From the NCBI RefSeq assembly GCF_016019935.1, contig NZ_JAECMT010000001.1, positions 682,022 to 746,021 of the forward strand: DNA of 64,000 nucleotides, read 5' to 3'. The translations under genes and the position numbers were made by a program. The DNA comes from Paenibacillus sp. GSMTC-2017 (GTDB lineage: Bacteria; Bacillota; Bacilli; Paenibacillales; Paenibacillaceae). The notes below the pieces were generated by a model. The model worked only from the letters and a program-made list of their open reading frames with translations. It was not told where the DNA came from and made no database searches. Shown in pieces: positions 1 to 8,441 of this stretch. The first letter of the stretch is position 1. The number at the start of each line of letters is the position of its first letter.

Positions 1-192
1 GTGTATACGAAAAAACAAATTTTCGAACATGCATGGTCTGAGCACTATTTTGCCGATGACAATACGATTATGGTCCAGATTAGCAGGCTGAGAGATAAAA
101 TTGAGGATCATCCCAAAAATCCAATGTATATCAAAACGATTAGGGGTCTTGGTTATCGCTTCGCTAAAAAGGATGAACTCGATGAAAAATAG
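1..192 (+). CDS. OmpR-family response regulator, C-terminal fragment
   Basis: The window opens inside this gene, so only the last 63 residues are visible and the GTG at base 1 is probably an internal Val codon. What is seen is the end of a winged-helix DNA-binding domain of the OmpR/PhoB type: the recognition-helix stretch VQISRLRDKIE followed by the wing hairpin YIKTIRGLGYRF, which is diagnostic for the family. The receiver domain with the phosphorylated Asp lies upstream of the window. The stop codon overlaps the start of the following histidine kinase, so the two form a classical two-component pair; the stimulus is unknown. Confidence 0.9.
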   Translation: MYTKKQIFEHAWSEHYFADDNTIMVQISRLRDKIEDHPKNPMYIKTIRGLGYRFAKKDELDEK

Positions 193-1585
193 AAACAAAC
201 TATCTCGTTCTCTCGTTAAGAACTATATTTTCTTTTCTATAACCGTTGGCGTACTCGTCATAGCATTTTCACTCCTTTTTAACTTTCGATTAATCTACAT
301 GCTGGGTACAGATTCATTGTCAGAAATACAAGCAAGCGATATTGTTAGGCCAAATATTGTGGATATTCCTACTGCAAACATTGAATTGCTCGAAGGTTGG
401 GTAGAAATTCTCGATGAAGACTTGCAGATTATTGATGTTAAAGGTAATAAAGTAGATTCACCCACCGTCACTTACACCGAAAGGCAATTAAATCAATTAT
501 TTTACGATCAAGATGACAACCCTTATCACATATCTCTTGCCCCATTTGTAACGAATGAGGGTCAAACCCTTTATTGTCTTATCAAAATTCCAAAAGAAAA
601 TTTGCGCCACAGCTTTGCGATAACGAGCAAGGCTAAAGAGACTACTCATATTTTTTGGGGTGTACTTATCGAAACTGTTATTACATTTTCCTTGCTCTTT
701 ATTGTTAGTGTGTATATATACAGCCGCTGGACCGCATCCAGAATTACTAACCCGCTTCATCAAATCGTCGAAGGTATTAAACATGTCGCTAGTGGTCACT
801 ATTCGAAAAGGATAGATTTCAAAGGGAGTTATGAACTCAAACAAATTCAAGAGCATTTTAACGTGATGGCGGATAAGCTCGAGAAAACGGAGCGGGAAAA
901 GCGAGAGTTAGCGGAAAGTAAGCAGAGGATGTTAGTTGATATTTCACATGATTTGAAAACGCCTATTACGACGATACAAGGATATGTTGAAGCACTTCAA
1001 AGAGGACTTATTCAAGATGAAGAAAAAAAACAAAACACACTTAACCTCATTCATAATAAAGCAAGATTAGTTACTTCATTGATTGAAGACGTATTTGACT
1101 TATCAAAGCTCGAAAGCCCCGACTATCCTTTTACTACTGAGGTGCAGGACATTACTGAATTTATGCGTGAGCTTTCAGCGCACTTCTATATGTCATTCGA
1201 GGACAAGCAATTTAACTTTCACTATGAGATCCCTGCATCTGAACTATTGGTTTCGTTTAATAACAAGTTGTTATTCCGTTCCCTATCCAACCTCTTATCT
1301 AACGCTTTAAACCATAATCAATCTGGGACAGAAGTTCAATTAAAGCTAATGGAAGGTGCAGATCATGTATACATTCATATTGCGGACGACGGAATCGGAA
1401 TTTCAGAGGATAATAGGATTAAAGTGTTTGAAGCATTCTACCGTGGAGATCAATCACGCAAAAGTGATGGAGGGACAGGACTTGGACTCACCATATCCAA
1501 AACGATCATCGACTTGCATAAGGGGCTAATTCATCTAGATTCTAGTCAGAGAAATACGTTGTTTCGAATTACTTTACCGAAGTAG
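182..1585 (+). CDS. Sensor histidine kinase (HAMP, HisKA, HATPase)
   Basis: Membrane sensor kinase of 467 residues paired with the preceding OmpR-type regulator. The ATG at 182 overlaps the regulator's stop and is preferred over an upstream frame opening. Domains in order: membrane helix about 15-37, extracellular sensing region about 40-155, second membrane helix about 160-180, HAMP about 181-236, HisKA with the phospho-acceptor His256 in SHDLKTPITTIQGY, then the ATPase with N box NLLSNALNHN, G1 box DDGIGIS and G2 box GGTGLGLTISK. All catalytic boxes are intact, so it should be active. The architecture resembles BaeS/VanS-like kinases; no ligand can be deduced from the extracellular region. 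Confidence 0.93.
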   Translation: MKNRNKLSRSLVKNYIFFSITVGVLVIAFSLLFNFRLIYMLGTDSLSEIQASDIVRPNIVDIPTANIELLEGWVEILDEDLQIIDVKGNKVDSPTVTYTERQLNQLFYDQDDNPYHISLAPFVTNEGQTLYCLIKIPKENLRHSFAITSKAKETTHIFWGVLIETVITFSLLFIVSVYIYSRWTASRITNPLHQIVEGIKHVASGHYSKRIDFKGSYELKQIQEHFNVMADKLEKTEREKRELAESKQRMLVDISHDLKTPITTIQGYVEALQRGLIQDEEKKQNTLNLIHNKARLVTSLIEDVFDLSKLESPDYPFTTEVQDITEFMRELSAHFYMSFEDKQFNFHYEIPASELLVSFNNKLLFRSLSNLLSNALNHNQSGTEVQLKLMEGADHVYIHIADDGIGISEDNRIKVFEAFYRGDQSRKSDGGTGLGLTISKTIIDLHKGLIHLDSSQRNTLFRITLPK

Positions 1586-1633
1586 TCAAAAAAGGTTGAT
1601 ACAGGTTAAATAAGCTGACACTCACAGCTCCAT

Positions 1634-1730
1634 GACTCGTTCTTTTTCATACTGCAAGAGTAGTTTTTACTCTTGCAGCTACATAAGTCGTTCTTTTTCA
1701 TACGGCATAGTAGTTTTACTCTTGCCGCTC
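1634..1730. repeat. Tandem pair of hairpin-forming repeats, 51-bp period
   Basis: Two copies of a unit that begins TCGTTCTTTTTCATAC (1637-1652 and 1688-1703) lie in the gap between the kinase gene and the convergent transporter gene. Each unit holds a hairpin. The first is perfect (11-bp arms, 1652-1662 with 1668-1678, loop GTTTT). The second (1703-1727) keeps the fold with an internal loop and has a paired change in its arms, CTGCA/TGCAG becoming CGGCA/TGCCG. They may act as terminators for the converging genes. Confidence 0.7.
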
Positions 1731-1810
1731 AGTAACAGCCTAGCCGATATAATATGCATCGATTTAGAATTTGACTCTTAAGCATCACTTTCACCCTAAG
1801 CACTTAGCTA

Positions 1811-3004
1811 TCATTTTCCAGTAGACACAGTTTGCTCACTTTGTTCAATTCGATCAAGCTGACGGAATCGAACAACAAACACAATAGCTGCTATACAAAG
1901 AATGCCTCCTAATAAGTAAGGCAGTCCCATCTCCACTGTAAAGAGCAGTGATCCGAGTAATGGACCAGCAATACGACCAAGGCTATCCATCGATGAGCTT
2001 AGTCCTGATGCGACGCCATGTCCTACTTTTGTCTTCTGAGTAATCAATGATGTGACACACGGTCTAATTAACGCATTGCCGATTCCGAATACGGCAAGTG
2101 AAACGGTCGCCCATAGTAACGAATGTGCGAATAAGAGAAGGAAAAACCCTAACGCTGAAATAATCAAACCTATAATAATGTATTTCGGTTCATCGCCTTT
2201 ATTAATTTTTCGGCGGACAAATCCTCCCTGCACAAGTGCCCCTACAAATCCACATACAAAAAACAATATTCCAACTTGCAACGGAGTTACATTAAAGCGA
2301 CTCATTCCAAAAAACTGAAGAGTAGCCTCCATTCCTGCAAGCGTAAACGTTACAAAAAAGGCAAGTACGTATAGATGTTTTAAAGGCCCATTAAACGCGG
2401 TCCATCTCGATACCCTTTTTTCTGATTTATGCTTACGCTCGGACTGAGGAATTGATTCCTTAAGTTTCCATGCAGCAAGGAAAAACGTAATTAGAGCAAG
2501 CGCCGATGCAACATAAAAAGGGGTTTCAAATGAAATTGTGCTAAGAAATCCTCCAAATCCTGGTCCAATCGTAAAACCAAGACCGATGGACATACCAACT
2601 AGCCCCATACCTTTTGTTCGATTTTCTGCTGTAGTAATATCAGCGACATAAGCAACAATAACTGAAGTTACTGCACCTGAAAACAATCCGCCTAATATGC
2701 GTGAAATATACATAAGTGTCAAATTGCCTGAAGATAGTCCAAAGAGCAGAAAGCTTGCTGCAAAGCCAATCAAGCCAACTAAAATAATTGGTCTGCGGCC
2801 AATTCTGTCTGACCATGTTCCCCAAATTGGGGATAAGATAAAGGAAACTGCAGAATAAATAGCAAGCATCATTCCCGTATGTAATTCTGCCTTATTTGGA
2901 TCTACATCCAAAATAATTTCCGGCATAACTGGGATAATAATGCCGAATCCTATAAATGTAATGACGAGTATAGACATTACGATAACTAACCGATTATCTC
3001 TCAT
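1811..3004 (-). CDS. MFS drug-efflux-type transporter
   Basis: Major facilitator of 397 residues with about 12 membrane helices, in the DHA1 drug/H+ antiporter range. The N-terminal half has the family's loop 2-3 motif as GTWSDRIGRRPIILVG and a motif-C-like segment GIGLGFTIGPGFGG in helix 5, typical of proton-driven exporters. A good ribosome-binding site (GGAGGG, 7 bases away) supports the ATG at 3004 rather than the GTG 15 bases upstream. It ends against the tandem hairpins and converges with the kinase gene. Similar to TetA/Bmr/NorA-like pumps, but the substrate cannot be told from sequence. Confidence 0.85.
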   Translation of the reverse strand: MRDNRLVIVMSILVITFIGFGIIIPVMPEIILDVDPNKAELHTGMMLAIYSAVSFILSPIWGTWSDRIGRRPIILVGLIGFAASFLLFGLSSGNLTLMYISRILGGLFSGAVTSVIVAYVADITTAENRTKGMGLVGMSIGLGFTIGPGFGGFLSTISFETPFYVASALALITFFLAAWKLKESIPQSERKHKSEKRVSRWTAFNGPLKHLYVLAFFVTFTLAGMEATLQFFGMSRFNVTPLQVGILFFVCGFVGALVQGGFVRRKINKGDEPKYIIIGLIISALGFFLLLFAHSLLWATVSLAVFGIGNALIRPCVTSLITQKTKVGHGVASGLSSSMDSLGRIAGPLLGSLLFTVEMGLPYLLGGILCIAAIVFVVRFRQLDRIEQSEQTVSTGK

Positions 3005-3117
3005 GCTGAATCCCTCCACAAACTATCGTACCATATCTAGAAAGATGCTATGTATGAACAATTAAAGAACAAATGAACCTATATTCAATTGTTCTGTTGT
3101 TGATTACTCAATACTAC

Positions 3118-3145
3118 TTGCAATCCCCCTTGATTTTGCTATACT
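3118..3145 (+). promoter_or_regulatory. Candidate sigma-A promoter of speA
   Basis: TTGCAA (3118-3123) and TATACT (3140-3145) are separated by 16 bases and lie 34 bases upstream of the speA start, a reasonable vegetative promoter. Assigned from consensus only. Confidence 0.4.
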
Positions 3146-3178
3146 CAAGTTTGTTTATACATCAGATGAAAGGCAGGG

Positions 3179-4657
3179 ATGAAAGCGATGGACCATACGA
3201 AAACCCCGCTCTTCACTGCGCTTCGCAAACATGCGGAGCAAGATCCCGTTCAGTTTCATATACCGGGACACAAAAAAGGGGTAGGCAGTGATTCAGAGTT
3301 TCGCGAATTTATCGGTGACAATGCGTTGTCCATCGATCTCATCAATATAGCTCCACTCGATGATTTGCATCAGCCAACAGGAGTAATTGAAGAATCTCAA
3401 AAGCTTGCTGCAGACGCTTTCGGGTCGGACTATACGTATTTTTCAGTACAAGGAACTAGCGGAGCAATCATTACAATGATTTTATCCGTATGTTCGCCAG
3501 GTGACAAAATTATTGTCCCACGGAACGTTCATAAATCGATAATGGCTGCTATCATCTTCGCAGGTGCGAGGCCAGTATTTATTTCTCCTGCACGAGATAA
3601 CAATCTTGGTATTGACCATGGCATAACAACACGTTCTGTTCGTCGTGCTCTTGAGAAACACCCTGACGCAAAAGCTGTACTCGTTATTAACCCTACTTAC
3701 TTCGGCATCTGTGCGAATTTAAAGGAGATCGTCGATCTCGTTCATAGCTACGACATTCCTGTACTCGTTGATGAAGCACATGGCGTATTAATTCATTTCC
3801 ATGACAAACTACCGATGTCTGCTATGGAAGCAGGTGCAGACATGGCTGCAACTAGCGTGCACAAGCTAGGCGGTTCCATGACGCAGAGCTCTGTACTGAA
3901 CATTCGCAAAGGTCGTGTAAATCCGCACCGTGTCCAAACCGTTATTAGTATGTTAACAACGACGTCTACATCATATATCTTGCTTGCTTCACTTGATACG
4001 TCCAGACGTAATCTAGCTTTGAATGGTTATAGCATCGCTGAACGTGCCATTTCATTAGCACAAGACGCTCGCACCCAAATTAATGAAATTGCTGGACTGT
4101 ATTGCTTTGGTGAAGAAATTCTTGGTGACGAGGCTACTTACGATTACGACCCAACTAAACTATCCATCCATGTTCGCCACCTTGGGATGACGGGTTATGA
4201 GACGGAAAATTGGTTGCGCGAGCATTATAATCTGGAAATTGAAATGAGCGATATGTATAACATTCTTTGCCTAGTTACGCCTGGAGATACATCAGACTCT
4301 ATATCAAAACTAATTGAAGCACTTAAAGGATTGTCTGAAGCATTCCATGAAGGTGCCGAATCTAGAGAGGTTGTCGTGAAGATCCCTGATATTCCTCAGC
4401 TATCTTTGACACCTCGCGACGCTTTCTACGCACAGACAGAGGTTATACCATTCAAGGAATCTGCTGGACGAATCATTGCAGAATTTATTTATGTTTATCC
4501 ACCCGGAATTCCGATACTACTTCCAGGTGAGGTCATCACGCAGAAAAATATTGATTACATCGTGGATCACGTCGAAGTTGGGCTTCCTGTTAAAGGTCCT
4601 GAGGATCGCAGCATTCAATTTGTTAAAGTAATTGTAGAAGAAACGGCTATTTCTTAG
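3179..4657 (+). CDS. speA: Arginine decarboxylase, fold-type I Orn/Lys/Arg decarboxylase
   Basis: PLP enzyme of 492 residues, close to Bacillus SpeA (about 490), which converts arginine to agmatine as the first step of polyamine synthesis in the cytoplasm. It has the family opening FHIPGHKKG, the cofactor-pocket run FSVQGTSGAI, the Asp that contacts the pyridine nitrogen in VDEAHGV, and the Schiff-base Lys in SVHKLGGSMTQSS. The C-terminal part carries the usual PPGIPILLPGE stretch. AAAGG lies five bases before the ATG at 3179; an in-frame ATG at 3188 is an alternative. No speE or speB is nearby. Lysine decarboxylase specificity, as in paralogues such as YaaO, cannot be fully excluded. Confidence 0.88.
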   Translation: MKAMDHTKTPLFTALRKHAEQDPVQFHIPGHKKGVGSDSEFREFIGDNALSIDLINIAPLDDLHQPTGVIEESQKLAADAFGSDYTYFSVQGTSGAIITMILSVCSPGDKIIVPRNVHKSIMAAIIFAGARPVFISPARDNNLGIDHGITTRSVRRALEKHPDAKAVLVINPTYFGICANLKEIVDLVHSYDIPVLVDEAHGVLIHFHDKLPMSAMEAGADMAATSVHKLGGSMTQSSVLNIRKGRVNPHRVQTVISMLTTTSTSYILLASLDTSRRNLALNGYSIAERAISLAQDARTQINEIAGLYCFGEEILGDEATYDYDPTKLSIHVRHLGMTGYETENWLREHYNLEIEMSDMYNILCLVTPGDTSDSISKLIEALKGLSEAFHEGAESREVVVKIPDIPQLSLTPRDAFYAQTEVIPFKESAGRIIAEFIYVYPPGIPILLPGEVITQKNIDYIVDHVEVGLPVKGPEDRSIQFVKVIVEETAIS

Positions 4658-4721
4658 TCCATTTCGTACTTCTTGTAAAGCTTTCCAGCCCATGCTATGA
4701 TTGGGCTAGAGGTGATTGGCC

Positions 4722-5138
4722 ATGAGTCAGAGTGCTTATATTAAGCTCGTGCAAGGCTCGACAGACCAAGAGATAACGCTTCAAGACGTTCAGAACCGTC
4801 TACTGCATTACCAAGAACAAACTTCTAAGACAGGCACACAGCTAGGCTGGGACTACGCTGGATCCGCATTCCCTTATACGATAGAATCAAAAGGGGACGA
4901 TCGGTGGTTTTATCTGAAGGGTGTTAATGGAAGTTATAAGCATATTATCCTTGGAACTGGAGAAACAACCTCCGTCAGTGGCCAAGAAGTTCGGTGCATC
5001 CAAGTCGTGTTGCCAGATGAATCAACACATGGCGACAAGGCTAAAGCAAATGAGCTATGCAAATTTATAGCGAAGTCGTTACAAGCCGAACTTACGATGT
5101 TTAATGGAAGAACAGTCTACTACAACCCTCGGAAATAA
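4722..5138 (+). CDS. DUF1885 family protein
   Basis: Soluble protein of 138 residues resembling the small Bacillaceae family DUF1885, whose function is unknown. Recognisable stretches are SAYIKLVQGST at the N terminus, the central LGWDYAGSAFPYTIE and the C-terminal KANELCKFIAKSLQAEL. GAGGTG eight bases upstream supports the ATG at 4722 rather than the in-frame TTG at 4716. It follows speA by 64 bases and ends in a shared bidirectional terminator. Family assignment is from memory of conserved segments. Confidence 0.65.
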   Translation: MSQSAYIKLVQGSTDQEITLQDVQNRLLHYQEQTSKTGTQLGWDYAGSAFPYTIESKGDDRWFYLKGVNGSYKHIILGTGETTSVSGQEVRCIQVVLPDESTHGDKAKANELCKFIAKSLQAELTMFNGRTVYYNPRK

Positions 5139-5162
5139 TCGATAATGAGAATAACGAAAAAA

Positions 5163-5199
5163 GGGGCTCACATGAAGGTCAATGACCATCGTGAGCCCC
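5163..5199. terminator. Bidirectional rho-independent terminator
   Basis: Perfect 9-bp stem GGGGCTCAC/GTGAGCCCC flanked by A-rich and T-rich sides, between two convergent genes. Confidence 0.85.
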
Positions 5200-5228
5200 T
5201 TTATTATGCCGATCCCTTAAGCGAACTA

Positions 5229-5543
5229 TTATTCTTGTTCGCCGTCAGTGCGTGCAATTTCTTCATAAATTTTTGCTACACGTTCCCACTCAGCATCATC
5301 TTCGATACCTACTAGGAAAGATTCGCCGTTCTCTTCTTCAAAGCGGAAAATAACGCCATCCTGTTCAGGATCTAGACGATCCAACAATACTGCGTACGCG
5401 CTATCTTGAGATTCGAAAGTATAGACCATAACCATTTCACGTTCTTCGCCTTCATCGTTTGCTACCATAAAGACATGCTCTTCGTGCTCATGATCATGCC
5501 CGCAACCGCAATCTTCTCCATGTTGATGCTTATGCTCGCTCAT
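5229..5543 (-). CDS. DUF1292 family protein with His/Cys-rich metal-binding-like N terminus
   Basis: Acidic protein of 104 residues. The body (about 25-98) matches the YrzB/DUF1292 family, small proteins of unknown function in Firmicutes, with the typical pattern of a beta-rich core ending in DDAEWERVAKIYEEI. The first 24 residues are unusual: HKHQHGEDCGCGHDHEHEEH has eight His and two Cys and looks like a flexible metal-binding tail (inference). The gene is monocistronic, ending in the 5163-5199 terminator. A GGGG-containing ribosome-binding site precedes the ATG. Confidence 0.8.
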   Translation of the reverse strand: MSEHKHQHGEDCGCGHDHEHEEHVFMVANDEGEEREMVMVYTFESQDSAYAVLLDRLDPEQDGVIFRFEEENGESFLVGIEDDAEWERVAKIYEEIARTDGEQE

Positions 5544-5615
5544 GATTGTTACCCCATTTCAATGAATTAATCATACGTCCCTATCCTACCATGCCGGACT
5601 GTTACCGTCAAACAA

Positions 5616-5640
5616 AATGCCCCTCTAACTGAGGGGCATT
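5616..5640. terminator. Rho-independent terminator
   Basis: AATGCCCCTC/GAGGGGCATT, a 10-bp stem with a 5-base loop, directly after the stalk-domain gene on the minus strand. Confidence 0.8.
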
Positions 5641-5643
5641 TGC

Positions 5644-6222
5644 TTATGGATTTTTGGATGTAACAATTTTCTCGGAAACGACTGACCATTCCTCTGAACC
5701 AGCAGGCTTTATACTAAATCTCACTGTATATTGACCTACAGAGTCAAACTTAAAATCAAACTCTCCTGTTCTGAACCAAAACATATTACTTTTCACTTCA
5801 TCTGCTTTAAGAGTTTTCGTTTCTATTAATTTTTCCTTCCCAGATGGGTCGGTAATCGTTACTTTGACAGCCGATATTTCCTTCTTCAAGTTATCAACTT
5901 GTGAGAACACTTGAATCTTACCTTGAAAACCTTTGTCTACAATTCCAAATGGAGTATTGCCATTGTATAGAAACATATGAACATTCGGTTTAAATACTGT
6001 AGCCCGTTTATTCGTATTATCCCATTCAATAATCGCTTGCATACTGCTTGCTAATTGTTTGAGCGGCAAATATGTTTTGCCGTCAATCGTTACTCCACCA
6101 TCATCTGACTCGATCCCGTTTATGATTAAGCGCACCTTCTGCACTGTACCACTCGCATAAACTACTGAGCCACTAAATAGGGACAATAGCAACAGCCCTA
6201 TCGCTATTTTCCTGAATTTCAT
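5644..6222 (-). CDS. Secreted stalk-domain (copper amine oxidase N-terminal-like) protein
   Basis: Exported protein of 192 residues with an N-terminal signal sequence (MKFRKIAIGLLLLSLFSGSV, probable cleavage after VYASG). Residues about 28-80 form a stalk domain of the kind annotated copper amine oxidase N-terminal: VRLIINGIES..DGKTYLPLKQLASSM..EWDNTNKRATV. It is a beta-rich scaffold and carries no amine oxidase active site. The C-terminal half looks like an immunoglobulin-type beta-sandwich (VKVTITDPSGKEKLIE...GQYTVRFSI). GGAGG 11 bases upstream sets the start at 6222. Probably a cell-surface protein; exact role unknown. Confidence 0.78.
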   Translation of the reverse strand: MKFRKIAIGLLLLSLFSGSVVYASGTVQKVRLIINGIESDDGGVTIDGKTYLPLKQLASSMQAIIEWDNTNKRATVFKPNVHMFLYNGNTPFGIVDKGFQGKIQVFSQVDNLKKEISAVKVTITDPSGKEKLIETKTLKADEVKSNMFWFRTGEFDFKFDSVGQYTVRFSIKPAGSEEWSVVSEKIVTSKNP

Positions 6223-6384
6223 TGTTGCCACAACCTCCATCCGCTTATGTTGGATGTAAGTTTATACTCTACCTCTAAAAAAAAGTTGCGATAAGATTGA
6301 AAAGAATTTTAAAACGCTATCAGAAAACCACTCATTTGTCAAATGTTGTTGAATTATGCGTTTGACTGGGAAATGATTACCTAC

Positions 6385-6588
6385 TTATACATATGTTTTT
6401 GTAAGGATACAAGGGATACCGTTTCCTACCGAACCCTTCTCCTGCATATGGGCTAAATAACGCAAACCTCTTGCGCATGGTGTTTTACATACCGCACAAG
6501 TATCAGAAAGTACTAGCTTATATGACACTTGTTTTCGATCACTAGCAGGCTGTTTTTTCTTTATAACTTTGCCTTTAGCTTTACTCAT
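6385..6588 (-). CDS. Small basic Cys-containing protein, unknown function
   Basis: Protein of 67 residues with a Lys-rich N terminus (MSKAKGKVIKKKQP) followed by four cysteines in the pattern CAVCKTPCARG and a later C in NGIPCILTK. The C-x2-C-x3-C spacing suggests a small metal-binding knuckle, but the set is not a standard zinc finger. GGAG nine bases before the ATG at 6588 supports this start rather than the in-frame ATG at 6606. It has no operon partners. I do not recognise a family. Confidence 0.6.
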   Translation of the reverse strand: MSKAKGKVIKKKQPASDRKQVSYKLVLSDTCAVCKTPCARGLRYLAHMQEKGSVGNGIPCILTKTYV

Positions 6589-6729
6589 AACAACCATCTC
6601 CTTCATTCATCCTCTTGCTCACATATTGTATGAAAGGAGTGATGCAGGTGTTATGAAAGTAGTAATATTTGCGAAAATTTGTTAGAGTGAAGCAAATGTA
6701 ACGTCTTTGATTAGGGGGATGAAACTAAA

Positions 6730-7455
6730 ATGAAAATAACGATGGTTGGTACGGGTAGTGCTTTCGCCAAACGATTTGATAATAACAATGCTTTAATCGA
6801 GGTGGATGGTTACCGTCTATTAGTGGATTGTGGGATTACTTTGCCCAAAGCATTACATGAAATGGATATTTCCTTCCATGATCTAAATGCCGTGCTCATT
6901 AGTCATATTCATGGTGATCATGTAGGCGGATTAGAAGAACTTGCCTTTCAAATGATGTTCAAATACAAACAGAAACCTGTCCTTTATTTAGCTCAAACAT
7001 TAATCGAACCTTTATGGGAAAATACACTTCGTGGTGGACTTACGCAAGAGAGTCTGAATAGGTTGGATGACTTTTTTGTTGTTAAACCGTTAGAAATAGG
7101 CAGATCTTACCAACTTGCTCCTGGCTTGAATGTAGAACTCATTAAAACGGAACATATTATAGATAAGGATAGTTTCTCTTTTCTATTTAATGAGAGGTTC
7201 TTCTATTCTGCGGATATGCGCTTTGACCATCTGCTGCTCCAAACTCTTGTTGATAAAGGTGTAGAAACCATTTATCACGATTGTCAGTTAGAAACTCCTG
7301 CCGTCGTTCACGCAGGATTGGACGAGCTGTTAACATTACCTAAGTCGATTCAAGAAAAGCTATGGCTTATGCACTATGGCGATGGAATAGATAATTACCG
7401 TGGAAAAACTGGTGCAATGCGTATCGTCGAGCAACGGAAGAGTTATTTCGTATAA
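6730..7455 (+). CDS. MBL-fold metallo-hydrolase
   Basis: Metallo-beta-lactamase-fold protein of 241 residues. The metal ligands are visible: HIHGDH (HxHxDH, about residues 59-64), an Asp in SADMRFD and a closing His in MHYGDG. The opening MVGTGSAFAKRFDNNNALIEV resembles the RNase Z/PhnP branch of the fold, so a phosphodiesterase or lactonase-type role is possible; the flexible arm of true RNase Z is absent. TTAGGGGG precedes the ATG. It is monocistronic and shares a bidirectional terminator with the DUF3892 gene. Confidence 0.85.
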   Translation: MKITMVGTGSAFAKRFDNNNALIEVDGYRLLVDCGITLPKALHEMDISFHDLNAVLISHIHGDHVGGLEELAFQMMFKYKQKPVLYLAQTLIEPLWENTLRGGLTQESLNRLDDFFVVKPLEIGRSYQLAPGLNVELIKTEHIIDKDSFSFLFNERFFYSADMRFDHLLLQTLVDKGVETIYHDCQLETPAVVHAGLDELLTLPKSIQEKLWLMHYGDGIDNYRGKTGAMRIVEQRKSYFV

Positions 7456-7481
7456 TTTCAGTTTACATCCTTAATCAAAAA

Positions 7482-7516
7482 CCGCCTCTATGTCCCGTTT
7501 ATGGTACAAGAGGCGG
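7482..7516. terminator. Bidirectional rho-independent terminator
   Basis: CCGCCTCT/AGAGGCGG stem with A-run on one side and a CAAAA side on the other, between convergent genes. Confidence 0.75.
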
Positions 7517-7547
7517 CAAAAGTATCATCGAATAAGATGATTTAACA

Positions 7548-7805
7548 TTAGAATAGAGGTAATTGATCTAAGTTATTTGTTGGATCGCCATCGGCATCTC
7601 CACGAATATAAGTATCTCCATCTCTGCCTTTAAATGCGTTCACTCCAGCAATCTTTCCAGCTTGCACTTCTTCAAGTGCAGTCGCATAATCCAGTTCGCG
7701 GCCTGATGATGTTTTGAAAGCGGTCAAGTCTCCGTCTCCGTTTTTCTGCACCGCTACGACATACTCTCTTTCTTGACTGCTTTGTTGTTCATTCGACTGG
7801 TCCAT
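7548..7805 (-). CDS. DUF3892 family protein
   Basis: Small soluble protein of 85 residues. The central part (REYVVAVQKNGDGDLTAFKTSSGRELDYATALEEVQAGKIAGVNAF) matches the DUF3892 fold: a strand pair, then a helix starting at the TALEEV run, then the conserved GKIAGVNAFKGRDGDTYIRG. Function is unknown. TAGGAGG nine bases upstream fixes the ATG at 7805. Likely single gene with terminator at 7482-7516. Confidence 0.72.
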   Translation of the reverse strand: MDQSNEQQSSQEREYVVAVQKNGDGDLTAFKTSSGRELDYATALEEVQAGKIAGVNAFKGRDGDTYIRGDADGDPTNNLDQLPLF

Positions 7806-7870
7806 ATTTCTTCCTCCTATAATGTAACCGGATAGCAATCAGAAATTAGGATGCCAATAGCGACAATAAT

Positions 7871-8020
7871 TTATTCTCTTACCTTTTTTAGCCATATAAA
7901 TTTCTCATCGTAATCCCAAGTATCAGTCCGAACGAAATGAGTTAACAGGCTAATTACTACACCTATAATGGTAAACATGCCGATAGACCAGATGAATAAC
8001 CATGCGTAATGTGCCGACAT
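7871..8020 (-). CDS. Small single-span membrane protein
   Basis: A 49-residue frame with an excellent ribosome-binding site (GGAGGAGG, 9 bases before the ATG at 8018-8020). It encodes one hydrophobic helix, AWLFIWSIGMFTIIGVVISL (residues 6-25), followed by a charged tail HFVRTDTWDYDEKFIWLKKVRE. The strong site and the clean membrane-span-plus-amphipathic-tail layout argue that it is real although very short. No family is recognised; similar short membrane proteins in spore formers are often involved in sporulation or stress, but nothing here shows that. Confidence 0.6.
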   Translation of the reverse strand: MSAHYAWLFIWSIGMFTIIGVVISLLTHFVRTDTWDYDEKFIWLKKVRE

Positions 8021-8131
8021 TCACAATCGCCTCCTCCACTCTTTCCATAAACCTATGCAAAATAAGAGGTGATTAGTATATGTGTAGTAAATGCCACAAC
8101 TTTATGGACAATTAATCGAAAAAAATGATAA

Positions 8132-8172
8132 AAGCCGCAGATAAGACCTTATTTGGCCTTTCTCTGCGGCTT
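8132..8172 (-). terminator. Terminator overlapping the 3' end of a small gene
   Basis: AAGCCGCAGA/TCTGCGGCTT, 10-bp stem. On the minus strand it is followed by TTATCATTTTTTTCG. The left arm is part of the last codons of the gene ending at 8149. Confidence 0.7.
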
Positions 8173-8340
8173 GCGAACTTCTTTGCGACTAGCTACTTTT
8201 ACTTCCGGCTCCTTCTCATTCTCATTCTTTGCAGCGAGAACAGCCAGCAAAGCAATAATATCACCTATAACTACGACAACCGCCGCAATGATAGCCAGAT
8301 CATCCGCAGATAAACCATCTTTATCTCCTGAATCGAACAT
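8149..8340 (-). CDS. Small membrane protein, unknown function
   Basis: Protein of 63 residues with an acidic head (MFDSGDKDGLSADDLA), one long hydrophobic helix (about 16-38, IIAAVVVVIGDIIALLAVLA) and a basic tail (VASRKEVRKPQRKAK), so the charge layout predicts an inside C terminus. The ribosome-binding site is weak (GGGTGGGATG). The final codons form one arm of the terminator at 8132-8172, which supports transcription on this strand. Another frame on the opposite strand covers the same bases but lacks a ribosome-binding site. No recognised family. Confidence 0.55.
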   Translation of the reverse strand: MFDSGDKDGLSADDLAIIAAVVVVIGDIIALLAVLAAKNENEKEPEVKVASRKEVRKPQRKAK

Positions 8341-8441
8341 CGCTAATCATCCCACCCATTGATTCGTTACATTAGTCTATTCAACTAGGCGTAGATGGTA
8401 TGGGCTAGAGCCATTAGATGAGATTTTTATATAGGCATGTC

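Noticed and set aside
8080..8115. 11-codon frame MCSKCHNFMDN with a good ribosome-binding site (GAGGTG)
   Set aside because: Too short to support without conservation or expression data.
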